DNA of 42,771 bases from Heterostelium multicystogenum (taxonomy: Eukaryota > Evosea > Eumycetozoa > Acytosteliales > Acytosteliaceae), in the NCBI GenBank assembly GCA_003667245.1, contig RCNN01000247.1:1-42771 (forward strand). Direction: 5' to 3'. Of this stretch, positions 18,165 to 30,600 are shown piece after piece. The notes under the pieces were generated by a model. It did not search any database. It had not been told where the DNA came from and was given only the letters and a program-made list of their open reading frames with translations. A program made the position numbers and the translations under genes. Each line of letters starts with the position of its first letter. Position 1 is the stretch's first letter.

Positions 18165-19049
18165 AAGCCATCAACTACTTAAACCATTATAGAACACTGT
18201 GAGGTTCCCTGCTGACTAGATTCTCTTTTGATGAGCAGTTCAAGAACATAGCCAAAATCAAAGGTCCGGCCTGTCGAGACGTTATATTCCGTTTCTTCGC
18301 CCACGCTCTCCCCATTAACCATCTCAGGGAATAGCATAACTGTGTCCTGTGTGGTCTTTCAATAGACTCAAAGCCATATGACCATTATTTCTTTGGTTGC
18401 ATTGCTCTTTTTGGGTTAACTTTACTATCAAAAATCAAGAATCAATATAGAAGATATTGCGGTTACAATCTCCTAAACTGGTCTATCACTAACATCTCTT
18501 TTATAAATACCAAATCAGGTAAGAGAACCAAACTGCCGTTCCTGCATTTAACCGCGTGCATAATCAGAGCCATATGGAGAGTGGTGTCCAACAATCTGTA
18601 TGGTGATAAGACACTTGACTTCACTAACATTCCTAAGTTGTCAAGCAAGTACTATAAAAACTTGGTTGCAATAAATTACCATAAGCTCTGTTTATCGCTG
18701 ACTTCCAAAGGCACTGCTGAACCAGCCACCACCGTTGCTATCAATGAGTTCAAAAAAAGACTGGAACATTTTCACCATCTCTGGTTGCGATATCCCCAAT
18801 CTGGTGCTTCCGCGTTCATTTATAGATTAATATTTCATTTGGATATGAATACAAAACAAAAAAAAAAAAAAAACAGGAAAACGGGAAAAATGAAAAAAAA
18901 AAAAAATGTATTTCGGACAATCACGACTGTCCCTTTGTGTCGTGAATATATATATATAGAACACTGTGAGGTTCTGACCCTCACCATTTATTATTTAATT
19001 AATAAATTATGATCACCTGGATGATTAAAAAAAAAAAAAAAAAAAAAAA
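18165..19049 (+). mobile_element. TRE-like non-LTR retroelement, copy 2 (3' part; host of the LTR element)
   Basis: Its left end (TAAATTGACAAGC) lies at about 13340-13352, before the LTR element. The right part resumes at 18165 (AAGCCATCAACTAC, matching 6440-6455) and soon jumps to ORF2 coding sequence. It has a long ORF2 3' end, the same 3' UTR as copy 1 and an A tail at 19027-19049. It lies downstream of the initiator tRNA in the same orientation, as copy 1 does at tRNA-Ser. Confidence 0.78.
18209..19012 (+). pseudogene. Non-LTR retroelement ORF2 C-terminal region, copy 2
   Basis: Reads TRFSFDEQFKNIAKIKG, an in-frame TAG after INHLRE, then a zinc-ribbon typical of the region after reverse transcriptase (CVLCGL...DHYFFGC). 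It continues into SNNLYGDKTLDFTNIPKL, shared with copy 1. The RT core and endonuclease are absent. The end runs into A-rich 3' UTR, so the true stop is uncertain. Confidence 0.75.
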
Positions 19050-19117
19050 TGTGAGGTTCTGACCCTCACCATTTATTAATTAATTAATAAAATAGATCAC
19101 CTGGATGATTAAAAAAA
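19050..19117 (+). mobile_element. Short 3' end fragment of the same non-LTR family
   Basis: Starts TGTGAGGTTCTGACCCTCAC directly after the A tail of copy 2 and ends GATCACCTGGATGATT plus a short A run. This second tail right behind the first suggests tandem insertion or an older truncated copy. Confidence 0.75.
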
Positions 19118-19120
19118 CAA

Positions 19121-19445
19121 AATTAAACCATTGGTGTACTTAGAATCTTCTGCCACCTCGACGTACTGTCAACTGTTGAAACACATTGCTCCAAATAAAA
19201 GGAAGTCATGCTTCTATAAAATGATGGTCATAACAACCTGTTGTATAATAGAAATCTGTAGGATTCTAAGCCCTACCATAAATCGAAGTTATTTTACATT
19301 AAATTTCAAACGTGGAACTCCCCATCCATTAATTGATTAATTTATCTTTCTAGATATAAAAAAGGAAAATATTATTAGGACTATGATGTCCTTTGTGTAG
19401 TGAAATATATATATAAACTGTGTTATAACTTTCACCATTTATTAT
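19121..19445 (+). mobile_element. Degenerate third copy of the non-LTR family
   Basis: 19126-19285 matches the non-coding module of copy 1 (6464-6625; TTAAACCATTGGTGTAC, GAAATCTGTAGG) with many substitutions. 19375-19440 resembles the 3' UTR (GGACTATGATGTCC, CACCATTTATTATT). ORF2 is deleted. The oldest layer of this island. Confidence 0.65.
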
Positions 19446-19995
19446 TAATTTAATCTTAATTGTATTAACAATTTTATGGTTAAGATATTGAAATTGAATA
19501 GTTACTGTCACAAACTTTAATAAACACTTATTTGATTGCTCTTACATTGTTTTGAATTCATCACGAAAAGATATTTATTAAAAAATAATACCAGTGAGAT
19601 AAGACCGTTAAAAATTAAGGCAAAAAGCATTTTCTATCAAATTGAACTCTCAACTTAATTATTTCTACACGTATACTTAAGTATTTGAACTATACTAGAA
19701 TATAGTCTTTTAAATAATAAATAAATAATTTATTAATTTTTCTCATCTAAGTTTGTTGTTGTTGTTTTTTGTTGTACTATCTCAAGATATTTATAAATAG
19801 TTTAGTTACAAAGTAATTGAAATGTTAGAAAATTAAAAAACAAACTAAACACACTGAAGTGACATTTTGTATTTATTAATTTTTTAATTTAGTGTTTTTC
19901 ATTAAAATCTATTTTAATAGAATTTGTAGTTTTACTATCATATAGTTTAGTATAATATAGTATAGTAATACTTTATATTAGTTAAAGATAGTACT
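19446..19995. other. Intergenic region, promoter of the TRAF-like gene
   Basis: AT-rich, with TATA-like TATAATATAGTATAG just upstream of ATG 19996. No coding sequence seen. Confidence 0.65.
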
Positions 19996-21596
19996 ATGGA
20001 TAGATTCATTTCAGAGATTGAGAATACAGTGCCTATTGAGGTGGTCATTGTTGACCAAGACATCATTAAAGAGTTGCAATGCGGTATATGCTTACAGATT
20101 ATCAACAAACCAAGGCAATGCAAGAACGGCCACCTCTTCTGCATGGATTGCATCATGCAGTCGTTGAAAAAGATACAGGAGTGTCCAGAGTGTAGATGCT
20201 CATTGACTGTGGAGAAACTATCGAGATCTCTCTTTGTAGAGAGACATCTGCGCACACTAAGTGTAAGTTATATTATTGTGGCAATATGAATGAAGCTAGC
20301 TCATTATGAGGCAAAGGTCCACAGGAATAACGGTTTAACATTTACTCTTTGATATAATAAATTGGCTATTATTAAATAGGTGTTTTGTAAATATCATTTT
20401 AAATATCAAAAGCCAACTGGTTGGATTGTTGATGAACAAGGTTGTAATGAAATATTGTCTCTTGAGAACTCGGCAAAGCATGAGAATATATGCGAGCATA
20501 GCTTTGAGTATTGCAAATACAGCAAGGAGTGTGGTGTCATCAGGAGAAAACTGATGGAAGCGCACTACCTGGAGTGTCCCAGTCGTCCTATCCAATGCCA
20601 ACACTGTAATCTAGAATTTATATCAACAGAAATAAATGTAAGTTGCAACTTTATTCAATCACTTCGAGTCAGCTAACCGATAAATTTAGAACCATATGTT
20701 AGAATGTGATATGCTAAATATCGAATGTGATAAATGTGGTGCACAGTTGATAAAGAAAGATTTTGAAAAGCATAAGCTGAATATTTGCCCAAATTACCAT
20801 ATACAATGTCCGTTTTTCGAGTCTGGATGTATGGCAACAGTAAGTAATAGTTAGTAACTCTCACTATCTTCATTTATTTATAACCAATGTCTTTTCTTAG
20901 GTTGACAGGAAAGATCTTGAACGTCACATTGAGCAATCACTATCCCATCATCTACTGTTGATGAAAGCACACTACACCGATACCATTACAAATATGAAAA
21001 AGGAATTTACAATGCTATTAAAAGACAAAGATGATAAAATTAAACAATTGGAAAAAATCAGTCAATGAAAAGAGTAACTATCTATCAATCTCATTTATCT
21101 ATTCAGCAGGATTACGTTGTCAATAAGCAAATCTAACGTATGATACTTAAACTACTAGGTGATTGCAGTAAAAAAGGTAGAATGGTGCGTTAAAAACTAT
21201 AGTGTATTAAAAAAGAAAGGATATATTCAATCGGAAAAGTTTACAATAGGTGGATTTCAATGGTTTATTGGATTCTACACTGATGGCGACTCCAACGACA
21301 GCAAAGGATATATTAGTATTTATTTATTTTTAGACACCAATCATATACCAAAAGGCAAGAGTCTGACACTGGAATACTATCTAAAGTTTTTCAATCAGCG
21401 AGATCAAACTCAATCGGTCAAGAAAGACTTTAGAACGACTTTTCCAATCAAAGGTGGCCAGGGCTGGGGTGACAGAAAAGCAATCAGGGCGTCAGTTTTA
21501 GAAAGCAATGGATTCATCAAAGATGACACTCTTTTGGTGATGACTTCAATCAACGTTAAAAAGACCTGTTGGACCATTGAAGAATCAGACTCCTAA
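19996..21596 (+). CDS. TRAF-like protein: RING, TRAF zinc fingers, coiled coil, MATH domain
   Basis: Exons 19996-20262, 20380-20637, 20690-20839, from 20901, and about 21159-21596. The first three introns are GT..AG with phase 0. The RING finger (about residues 29-65) has CGICLQI, CKNGHLFCMDC and CPECR. TRAF-type zinc fingers follow (EHSFEYCKYSKECG, HYLECPSRPIQCQHC, CDKCGAQLIKKDFEKH). Then come a short coiled coil (MLLKDKDDKIKQLEK) and a MATH domain (VEWCVKNYSVLKKKGYIQSE). It is probably a RING E3 ubiquitin ligase that binds partners through MATH, in a family much expanded in dictyostelids. The last intron is uncertain: the frame meets TGA after EKISQ, and a GTCAATG donor joined to the GATTGCAG acceptor would keep phase. 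No inactivating change seen. Confidence 0.88.
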
Positions 21597-21975
21597 AGCC
21601 TCAAGTGCCTAATTGCCGGTAATTCAATTCAATCCACGTCATACCACATGTACATAGCAGAAACTCAGAGTTGGTCCGCATTGCTTTTACTCTAATTGTT
21701 AAAAATCAGCAACAGCAACAACAAGTGTGTCAGTCCCATAAAATTCGAAATTTCTAAGTAATAAAACCAAAAACTTCAAATTCGGATCAACCACAATATC
21801 AACAAATATATTTTTTTATAAACAAAGTACAAACAACAAACAAACAAACATTCACACAATTAACATAACATCATTTACATACTATACTATAACACCTATA
21901 CTATTGATACCTTAGTCAGATAGATATTAATGATATCATAATACTCTGATACGTTGATATCATATATCTCTAACT
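21597..21975. other. Intergenic region before the uracil-DNA glycosylase gene
   Basis: CAA/ACA-rich, then AT-rich leader sequence. Nothing recognisable beyond probable promoter and 5' UTR. Confidence 0.6.
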
Positions 21976-23633
21976 ATGGTTATATTCCAACCATTTTCGA
22001 CACCTGCCTCCCAAACTATTTATTTAAACCATCACCAGCACAATAGCAACGTCAATCAGAATCTATTTAACCAAAACTTTGTACAATACCAACAACAGCA
22101 ACTACTGCTACAACATCAACAGTATCAACAGCAGCAACAACAGTTATTTTACGATTTACAGCAGCAGCACCATAATCAACAGCAAGAACAACAGCAGGAG
22201 CAACAAAAGTACGACACAGATTATATTATGAACGAAACTAGTAACAATAGCGACAACATAAAGAAACGAAAAAAAAGAAGAGATTGTAAAGCTACTGCCT
22301 TTGCTTCAACAGAACAATCCTTTTGAATCTTCGTCTTTTTCATCATTTCAAAATACAAAGTCTAACGATGGTCTAATTCTATTTCAAAGCCATGATTCTT
22401 CACTAGCCAGTCAACATTTACACCACCAACAACAACATCAATTTTATCAATCTAATCAACCTGCGACATTTACTTTGCAACAATCACAGGTGAATCAGCC
22501 TGTAGATAGCCAGCAAAGTAATTATTCAAACAAACGACATCAATTTCAAGACCAAGATGGAAGCATAAAGTTCAATCAAATTACACCATCATCTACAAAT
22601 GAGAAAAGCTACACCGATCAAATCAAAGAATCATTGTTATCACCTGAATGGAGATCGCATCTCTCCAAAGAGTTTTGACAAACCCTATATGAAGTCATTA
22701 TTTGAATATTAGAGGCAGAAAAAGAAAGTGGAATCATCATATACCCTCAAGTCGAGTACATATTTCATGCTTTCAATCTCACCGAACTGAGCAAGGTCAA
22801 GGTGGTCATTCTTGGGCAAGATCCATACCACGGAACCGATCAGGCAAATGGCCTGTCGTTTTCAGTAGGTGTTAAAGGCAGGCGTCCACTACCACTCATG
22901 CCAGCTGCCATCAATAACATATTCACTGAGCTACAAAATGATCTTGGTGTGTGCAACAATGTTGGCCACGGAAACCTCGAGAAATGGGCGAGACAAGGTG
23001 TATTGCTTCTCAACACATGCTTGACAGTGAGAAAAGGCACACCCGAGTCCCACAGCAACCGTGGATGGGAAACCTTCACAGAAGTCGCCATATCGACACT
23101 CAACAGAGAGCGACAGGGAATCATATTCCTACTCTGGGGCAAGCATGCACAACAAAAAAGCATCCCTCATAAACTTTGACAGACACACCATTCTCACGGC
23201 ATCTCATCCCTCCCCATTCTCGGCTGCTAAAGGTTTCTACGGTTGCAAACATTTTAGTATAGTAAACAACCTATTAGCACAACAACAAAAGGCATCACAG
23301 GCGACAAACAACCATTCAAACAACACAGCCATCATTGATTGGGATTTAGATGAAAAAGGTGCTTCAGCAACAGATAACAACGACAATAATAGTATCCACA
23401 ATGGAATGATAACAAAACAAACACCACCACAACCACTACCAACAACACCACCTTTCAATTCAAATAATAATGAAAAATATAATAGTAATAATATAAATGC
23501 AAATAATAATAGTAATAATAGTAATAATAGTAGCAATATTCTTATAAAGAAAAGCAATAATCATATTTGTAACAACAACAGCAACAACAATGGCAATATC
23601 ATCAATATTACCAATATCAATAACAGTAGATGA
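21976..23633 (+). CDS. ung: Uracil-DNA glycosylase (family 1) with Q-rich and N-rich extensions, frame-broken
   Basis: Removes uracil from DNA to start base-excision repair. ATG 21976 opens a ~230-residue Gln/His-rich N-terminus. The catalytic domain runs about 22620-23270, with the water-activating motif [22 protein letters not shown] and the His loop HPSPFS, then GCKHFS. In most family members the loop reads HPSPLS; here the intercalating Leu is Phe. After the domain comes a ~120-residue Asn/Gln-rich tail ending at TGA 23633. The frame shifts near 22300, 22672 (GTTTTG), 22710 (ATATTAG) and 23158 (CAAAAAAG). Several are in homopolymers while the domain is otherwise well conserved, so sequence error is likelier than decay. 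The tails are probably disordered; their role is unknown. Confidence 0.88.
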
Positions 23634-24449
23634 TAATCATAATCCTATAATTGTCAAATATAATAATAATAACAATAATAATAATATATAAATAAATATT
23701 ATATCTACATTTGTAGATTAAAAATCATATCCTATCATATCATTATGATAAATCAGTGTTGTAGTAGCAGAATTGCATAGAATGCAACAACCACAAACAA
23801 CCCTTATTTATCACAGTATTGGGTTTGGAAAAAATCAAAGATTCAAATCAAAAACATTCATTATTTTTATAAATTTTATTGTTTTTAAAAGATGGTGAAA
23901 TTTAGTTGTTGTTTGATTTGTATGTCATTTTTTAGTTTATTCATTAATTCATTACATTCAATCATCATATTTCGAAATTTCACAATAGCTTATTGACACC
24001 TATTAATATCCTATCCTATCCTATCATATTATTGAGCCACTTGTTATTGCTATTATCTTAGTAATATTACTAAGCTATACTAGTCCATACATTCCCTTCT
24101 CTTCTATTATTTATAGATAGTTAGAATTAGATAGATTAATAGTGATAAATTAAGATATCAAGTCAATTCATTCAGTATTCTCTCTTTAATTGTTTATATA
24201 TTTATATTTCTTAATAGCTTTATATCAAAAACCTTTATTTCAAATCTAAATTTCATTTACTATTTCTATTTCTAGCCTTCATTGACATTGAAGACTTAAA
24301 TTGAAAGACTGGCACCCCAAAACACTTTGCATTATAGGACATTGGTATTTGTAGTATTACCAGGTGATTGAACGTTTGTTTTGTTTGTTTTTTTAGCTAA
24401 AAATCAGTTAGTTAGTAGTTTAGATAGTATACGTATTCCAATCAATAAA
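23634..24449. other. Intergenic region
   Basis: AT-rich. Contains the UNG 3' flank and the promoter and leader of the PQ-loop gene, with ATCCTATCCTATC-type short repeats near 24008. No coding sequence seen. Confidence 0.65.
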
Positions 24450-25596
24450 ATGGATAACAAAATTGTTTCAAATATATTTGGAATTGCAGGTGCTATTATT
24501 TGGTCCATTCAATTAGTGCCACAAAGTAAGTAAACAACACTTCCAAAACAATCCAATCAAATCATAAATTACCAAGTTATACTAATATTTTCTTTTCTCG
24601 ATCAGTTCATCTTAATTATAAGCGAAAGAGTGCAGATAATCTTTCTCCACTCTGCTTTTTATCATGGTATATCTGTGGTATTTTCCTGGGTAGCTACTTG
24701 ATTTTCGAAAGGGAAACAGTTGCCCTCATTATTCAGATATTCTCCTTCTCTTTCTTTTGCATTGTCTTGCTTTTCCAGATTATGCACTACCAAAAGTAGG
24801 TGTTAGTCATATGAAAATAATGTTGATCAATTATTAATATACATTTGTATTGAAAAGAAAAAAGCCATTGATGAGCTTGGCAGCTATTTTTGTAGCGGCA
24901 CTGATTTTGTCTGTGGTTGTAGGTGGATTCGTCTACTTGGCAATGGGTCATATGAATAAGCGTAGAGTTTCTATTTTCGCTTGCATTGTATCAACAACAC
25001 TCATGGCACTTGGTTTCTTTCCCCAGATCTATACCATCTATCGCTCAAAGTCTGCAGTTGGTATCAGCAAGATTTTCATCTGTATGGATGCATTGGGTGG
25101 TGTTTTCTCTATCCTTAGTTTGGTTTTCCAATTGCCATTCGACTATTTGGCTTTCATCACGTATGTAGTTGTTCCAATTTTCCAGGTAGTCATGTTTACT
25201 ATGGCTCTTTTCTACGAGAGAAAGGCAAAGCGATATGAAAACTTCAAGGATCATCCAGTGGAAATGACAGAGACTTCAGATAACAAAGTCGATGAAGAAG
25301 CTGCCATCAATGACAATGAAAAGGTTGCCCTCAACGCCCAGTACAACACATTTGCCGATCCCTCCCTATACAAACCACTTTCAAGCTCCAACGACAAGTC
25401 CGAATTGAATGAACTTGCAAAGCCTTCGATCACCACCAGCTTAATTCGATCGTCCTACATAATTTCCCAGTCTGCTCAAATTCATGAATTTGACCATATT
25501 GTTCCAGACTCAGAGTCGGACTCTGAAGAAGCAACTCTCAAGCAAAACATGGTCCTCAATCAGACATCATCACTCTTGGGCCATCCAGTGAACTGA
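24450..25596 (+). CDS. PQ-loop repeat membrane protein (SLC66/Ypq-like transporter)
   Basis: Three exons (24450-24525, 24606-24795, 24858-25596) joined in phase give 334 residues with no frame break. Two PQ-loop repeats are visible: WSIQLVPQIHLNYKRKSADN near residue 20 and FFPQIYTIYRSKSAVGISK near residue 142. About seven hydrophobic segments surround them. The spacing and the LVPQ/NYKRKS pattern fit the SLC66/Ypq/cystinosin group, which exports amino acids from lysosomes or vacuoles. The last ~100 residues are a cytoplasmic tail rich in Ser, Asp and Glu, ending with SLLGHPVN after TSDNKVDEEAA-type acidic stretches. Substrate cannot be told from sequence. Confidence 0.88.
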
Positions 25597-27692
25597 GCAG
25601 TTCAATGTGTTAGTGTCCCTCGCAATTCCGAACGATAAAACAGCTTGATTCCAGTAACAATCCAACAGTTTTTGTGGGGTATTTCAAAAACACCTGAACT
25701 AAACTTAGTTTTGGTTTAAAAAAGACAAAAAAACAACAAAAATATCAAACACAAATCAACCCCACATTCACACAATGATCAATCAATTATACAATTTTTC
25801 ACACTCAAAAATAAATCACCAAACTTAAATGTGTGTCGCCCCATTGAAAAAAACAAACAAGATCCAAAACCATAAACAGTTATTTTTCTATTTTTTTTAA
25901 TTTTATTCTTTTTTTTTCAATAAAAAACCCTCTTTTTTTTGTCACTAACATAATTATCTTTAGGATGTTTCAGGTGCTAGCAGCTTCTTTTTGTATTATT
26001 TAAATATATATATTATATATATCATCAATCAATCAATCAAATTATATTTCCATCAAACCTTAATTGAGTTGTTTGGATCCACACATCACAATCAACCACC
26101 TTGTAAAAATACTGTTACTATTACTACATTGTTACAATTACTATAACTACTACTTTTTAATATTTGTGTTATTTTTAAAATATAGTCTATTTATTTTCTA
26201 TCAAAACCAATTCAAACTATCAAACAAGCATTTAACAATCAGTCCATCCAATCCTACCAAAACCAAATCAAATCCAATCAACCAAATCAAATATTTCCAT
26301 ATCACATTTCTACTTAGTTTAATATTTTTTTTTGTATATAATAGATTAATATCCATCCATTATTATCATCATCAGAAGCAAGCAAGACAGGATCAACTGT
26401 TGGAATCAATAAACAGTAAATAAAATAATACATAAGATTGTAATATTTAAATATACCATTTCAGTCTACAAATAATTAATAGGCATCTCATCATCATCAT
26501 CGTCATCATCGCCATAATTAACAACACAGCAGCAGCAGAATAGCAAGTTAGAAAAATATATTGTAGAATCATCAATCAATAAGTTTTAGTCGGTAACTTT
26601 TTATACATTTAAACTAGCTTTGGTGATAATTGGGGGTAAGTATCTGTTTCATCATGCTTTAAATAGCTCATCATCATATGATTCACATCAGCAATGCAGT
26701 CTAATTCATCAAACAATACAATCACACTAAACAATACTCAACAAATAATCAAATAAAACACAACACATATATGGAAGTAATAAAAATCACACCAATCACA
26801 TTTTATTTTTGAAATTTACACACTGTGCTTTACACCATCAGCACTACCACTACAAATACATCATCTAATCACACTCTTGACATCAAATAACAACCACCAC
26901 TATGTCATTTTCGACGGTTTTCTCTTTATACAAATATCTAAATATCAGTCTTGTCGTTCTGCATCACCAAACAGAAGACAGACAAGCACCAGCTATCCAG
27001 CAGCAACAAACTAACAATCAATCAATCCGTCAATTAATCAATTAATCAATTCACTGGACAAGAATATGATCATATAAAATCATTATTATCAGAATATAGA
27101 GATGTATATATATGAGTGTAAAAATCGAAAATGGTTCATATTGGTGATTACCACACAACTTATGCACAATCAATCAAAATAACTATGCACACACACAACA
27201 GCAAAAATTAAAATTAGCAACCATCAACAACCACCCGACGATGTCTTTTAAATAAGATACAGAGAGATGGTCGTTGATTTACTGCAACCACCAAAGGTGG
27301 ACACTGCTGATGCTGATTTTGGTGCTGATATATCTGTTGTTGCATCTTTTTTCATCACCCAGCTTTACACCCCCTCTCGATGACACGAGCAAGGGGAGCA
27401 TGACAAAAAAGAAAACTAAAACGATGATGATGAAATAGATTGAGCAACAAAGCAACCACCTCAAAACAATAGTTTACCAGTTGAGGAAACTACTACTATT
27501 CTTATTGCCATTACTAACAATAATAACATTATTCTACTTTACTTTTATTGAACTAGTGAATCAAATCAAATCAAATCAAATTAATCCAAACAAAGCCAAA
27601 CAAAGAATTATCGTCTAAACAAGCTCAATAGAAATAGAAATAGGAATAATAGCTATAAACGCTAAATGGAAAAATAAACAGCAGTGAAGACC
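25597..27692. other. Long intergenic region upstream of the RasGEF gene
   Basis: About 2.1 kb rich in CAAT, CATCAT and TCAATCAA repeats, with poly-A and poly-T runs. It must hold the RasGEF promoter and any 5' untranslated exons (a GTAAGT at about 26635 could be a leader donor). Small open frames have repeat-like composition only. Confidence 0.6.
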
Positions 27693-30600
27693 ATGATTGA
27701 TATTAAATTTCAACAACAGCAACAACACCAGACGACTTTAATGGATAGTAATTCGATGATAATGGCAACCAAGGAAATTTCAACGGAATTGGATGTGGAG
27801 TTGGAAATCGAGCTGGAAAAAGAAAAAGAAACAATCCGGCTTGGAAGTGAGCAAATAGAGGAAGAAAAGGAAAAGAAGTCGATAGGCGACTGGAAAAGAG
27901 AGTTAAATAAGCAATTGGCTGCCAATCACAATAGTTTTTACACCAAGTTCACCTGGACTCGTTTATAGCTTTACAAATAACAAACCACCACACAGACCAC
28001 TTCCAAAGCCTGGGCAACAACAGAACTCACCAAAATCAACCTCACCAAAACTCACATCATCGACACCAAGCTCGCCAATTCTCATTCCAACTCCAAGTTC
28101 GCCATCATTGGCACAAGAGACCAACTCTGTCAGCAGTCCTGTAGCCTCACCATCCGTTTCCTCAAGAAAAGCAACACCAAAGCCAGTTTCTGTTCATCTG
28201 AAAAATTTCAGAACCAAACCACTGCCCCAGACTCCGCCTCAAACACCACCACAACCAGCTAGACAACTTCCACCATTACCTGTACAAAATTATAATCATC
28301 CCCAAACACCATCAACACCCACAACAACCATCGATCAAGAAGAACAAGAACAACAACAACCACAACAACAACAAAATACTTATAATTACCATGAAAAATT
28401 CAATGTTAAATGACGAAGAGGCTATTGACAATAGTAGCAGTAATCAAATAACAGAGTTACCGATTGTTCCAAAATTAGATTTGAATATTCCACTCAATGG
28501 CCATCATGAAACAAGCAGTAGTAGCGGTGGGGAAATCATGTCGCCACTCGACCAGAGCATAGATGAAGCTCACAACAATATTATTCCTTCAAAATCGATT
28601 CCATCAGAGATAGCTCTACTCTTACTGTTTTACATCAATAACACCACTCAATCGGCACCATCTTCACCTACCATCTCAAGTAACAGTGGTAGTCATCCAC
28701 CCTCAGGCAGCACAACCACTGTTGTTGGTGGTTCCAGTTCACCAGCATCCAAGCTACACTCGTCAGGCGAGAGAACTCGTCCCCAAAGCACACAAATCAA
28801 AAACCTTCTATGGAGATCAACTCCCAACATTTCACAGATTTCGAACACTCCTCCTTCATCACCAGGTGGTAGCCAGCAACAGTCACCATCGTCGCCACTT
28901 TCGCAACCAACAAACTCACTGCAGAATCACACCCGAATTGACAAGATTTTCAAGTTTTCACCTTGCTCTACAGTTGACGAGGTGCTGGCTCTTGTCATCC
29001 CAAATCTCGTCCACCACAAAGGCCTACAGAAAGCAAAGCACACTAGCAACGACGAATGGGAGCCAACCGAGTTAATCTACACCGACGGAGCTCAGCAGCC
29101 AGATGTACAGCATCATTACAGCTTTGCATTGTTCCGTAGGGACAATCCACTTGTGCCACTGCACAAAGAGAAGACCCTGCTGGAGCTGGGCCTGCAAGAA
29201 ATGGAGACACTCGAGTTGAAAACAATCATGCTCAACATCCAGTTTGTCAAGATACACATCCCATGCTTCTCCGAGGACCAGCACCCAGCCAACACAACTT
29301 TGAAATTGACGCAGTTCACATCTATTCGTTCGATCATTCGAAAGCTATATCTCAAATTCCACACCTCCATCGATGTCTCACAATATGGCATTTTCCTCCA
29401 GAAGAATCCGTCAGACCCAACCGAGATACTCCTCGATGAGGATGAACTTTTCTCAACATACCACGTCAACAGCCAATCCATTCTTGTCTTTAGAAACCTG
29501 TCGTCGCTCACCGACACTCTCATCATTGAATCAAAGTCTTTGCAATTGCGCTTCTTGGTGACGACAGCAAACTCGAGACGTAATCATCTAGAGATCAACT
29601 TTGACCCAAATACACCTGTGTCAAAGGCCATTAAAATGACAGGACTGAGAGCAGGACTCTTAGACAGTGCCAACAAATGCGGATTCTATTTGACGCCATC
29701 CGAGGATGACGACGATGGTTTCTGGATGGATGAAGATCAACTTTTAGAATCATATCATCTTCAAAATCAAGTAAGTAAACAATCAAACAATCAATCAATC
29801 ATCATTAGTATATGATGTCACCATTCATATTGACACTCGTACTTTGCTACCATTATAGACAACATTGGAGTTTAAACAAAGATGTAGAAAGTACACTGTA
29901 ATTATAAAACCAGGAGACAGAAAGGCTATATTTAAATTCGACCAATATACAACGGTGCAATCGTTGTTCAACATATTGGTGTTTAACGAGGGAATTGCTA
30001 ATGTAAAAGACTATTGTTTATCATTTAAAGACAGCACTACAACACTTGATATGAATCGTTATCTTTGGTCGTATGATCAAGATGTAAGTAAACAATCTGA
30101 TGGATAGATATCAAGTAGTCGATGTGATAGGACTAATCTGTGCTTAATTAACCACTTGTAGAAGGAAATAGAGTTTAAGGAGAATGCAAACCGATTGTAT
30201 ATATTTGGAAAGGATGGAGAACAGAATTTGGTGTTTGTAGACTTTAACGACCCTATTGAAGATGTTTGTAAGAGGCTGTCCAATCATTTAGGATTCAGAA
30301 GAGAGCGAGCCTACACGATAAAAAGACTTGGTGATGCTGAGAACGACTTGGACACCAAGCTTTCTTTGAAACAACATGGTGTACAGCCCAATGATCGTGT
30401 TGTAATTGAGGTTGAGCCATCTAAAGTGGCACCTGGAGAGTCGCCCAGCTCGTCAGTAGGATCCACTAGCTCACTGGCATCGTTGGCGGCTTTGGGAGAT
30501 CAACTGGATGAGCGTAACAATGTAAATATATGGGAAGAGCCACCTGATTCACCTATGAATATCGTTTATTCAAAGACAAAGTCATCCAATGATCCTTATC

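Noticed and set aside
21720..21790. Possible upstream element of a Dictyostelium small RNA gene (CCCATAA)
   Set aside because: A seven-base match alone in AT-rich DNA; no class I RNA ends or conserved box found downstream.
23237..23557. Leu-rich minus-strand ORF
   Set aside because: Antisense of the Asn-rich AAT/AAC tail of the glycosylase gene.
26064..26423. 119-residue plus-strand ORF
   Set aside because: Composition follows local TCAA and TTTA repeats; no domain, and it is in the leader region of the RasGEF.
28686..29075. 129-residue ORF overlapping the RasGEF
   Set aside because: An alternative frame of the coding exon; the 28391 frame has the domain similarity and splices correctly.
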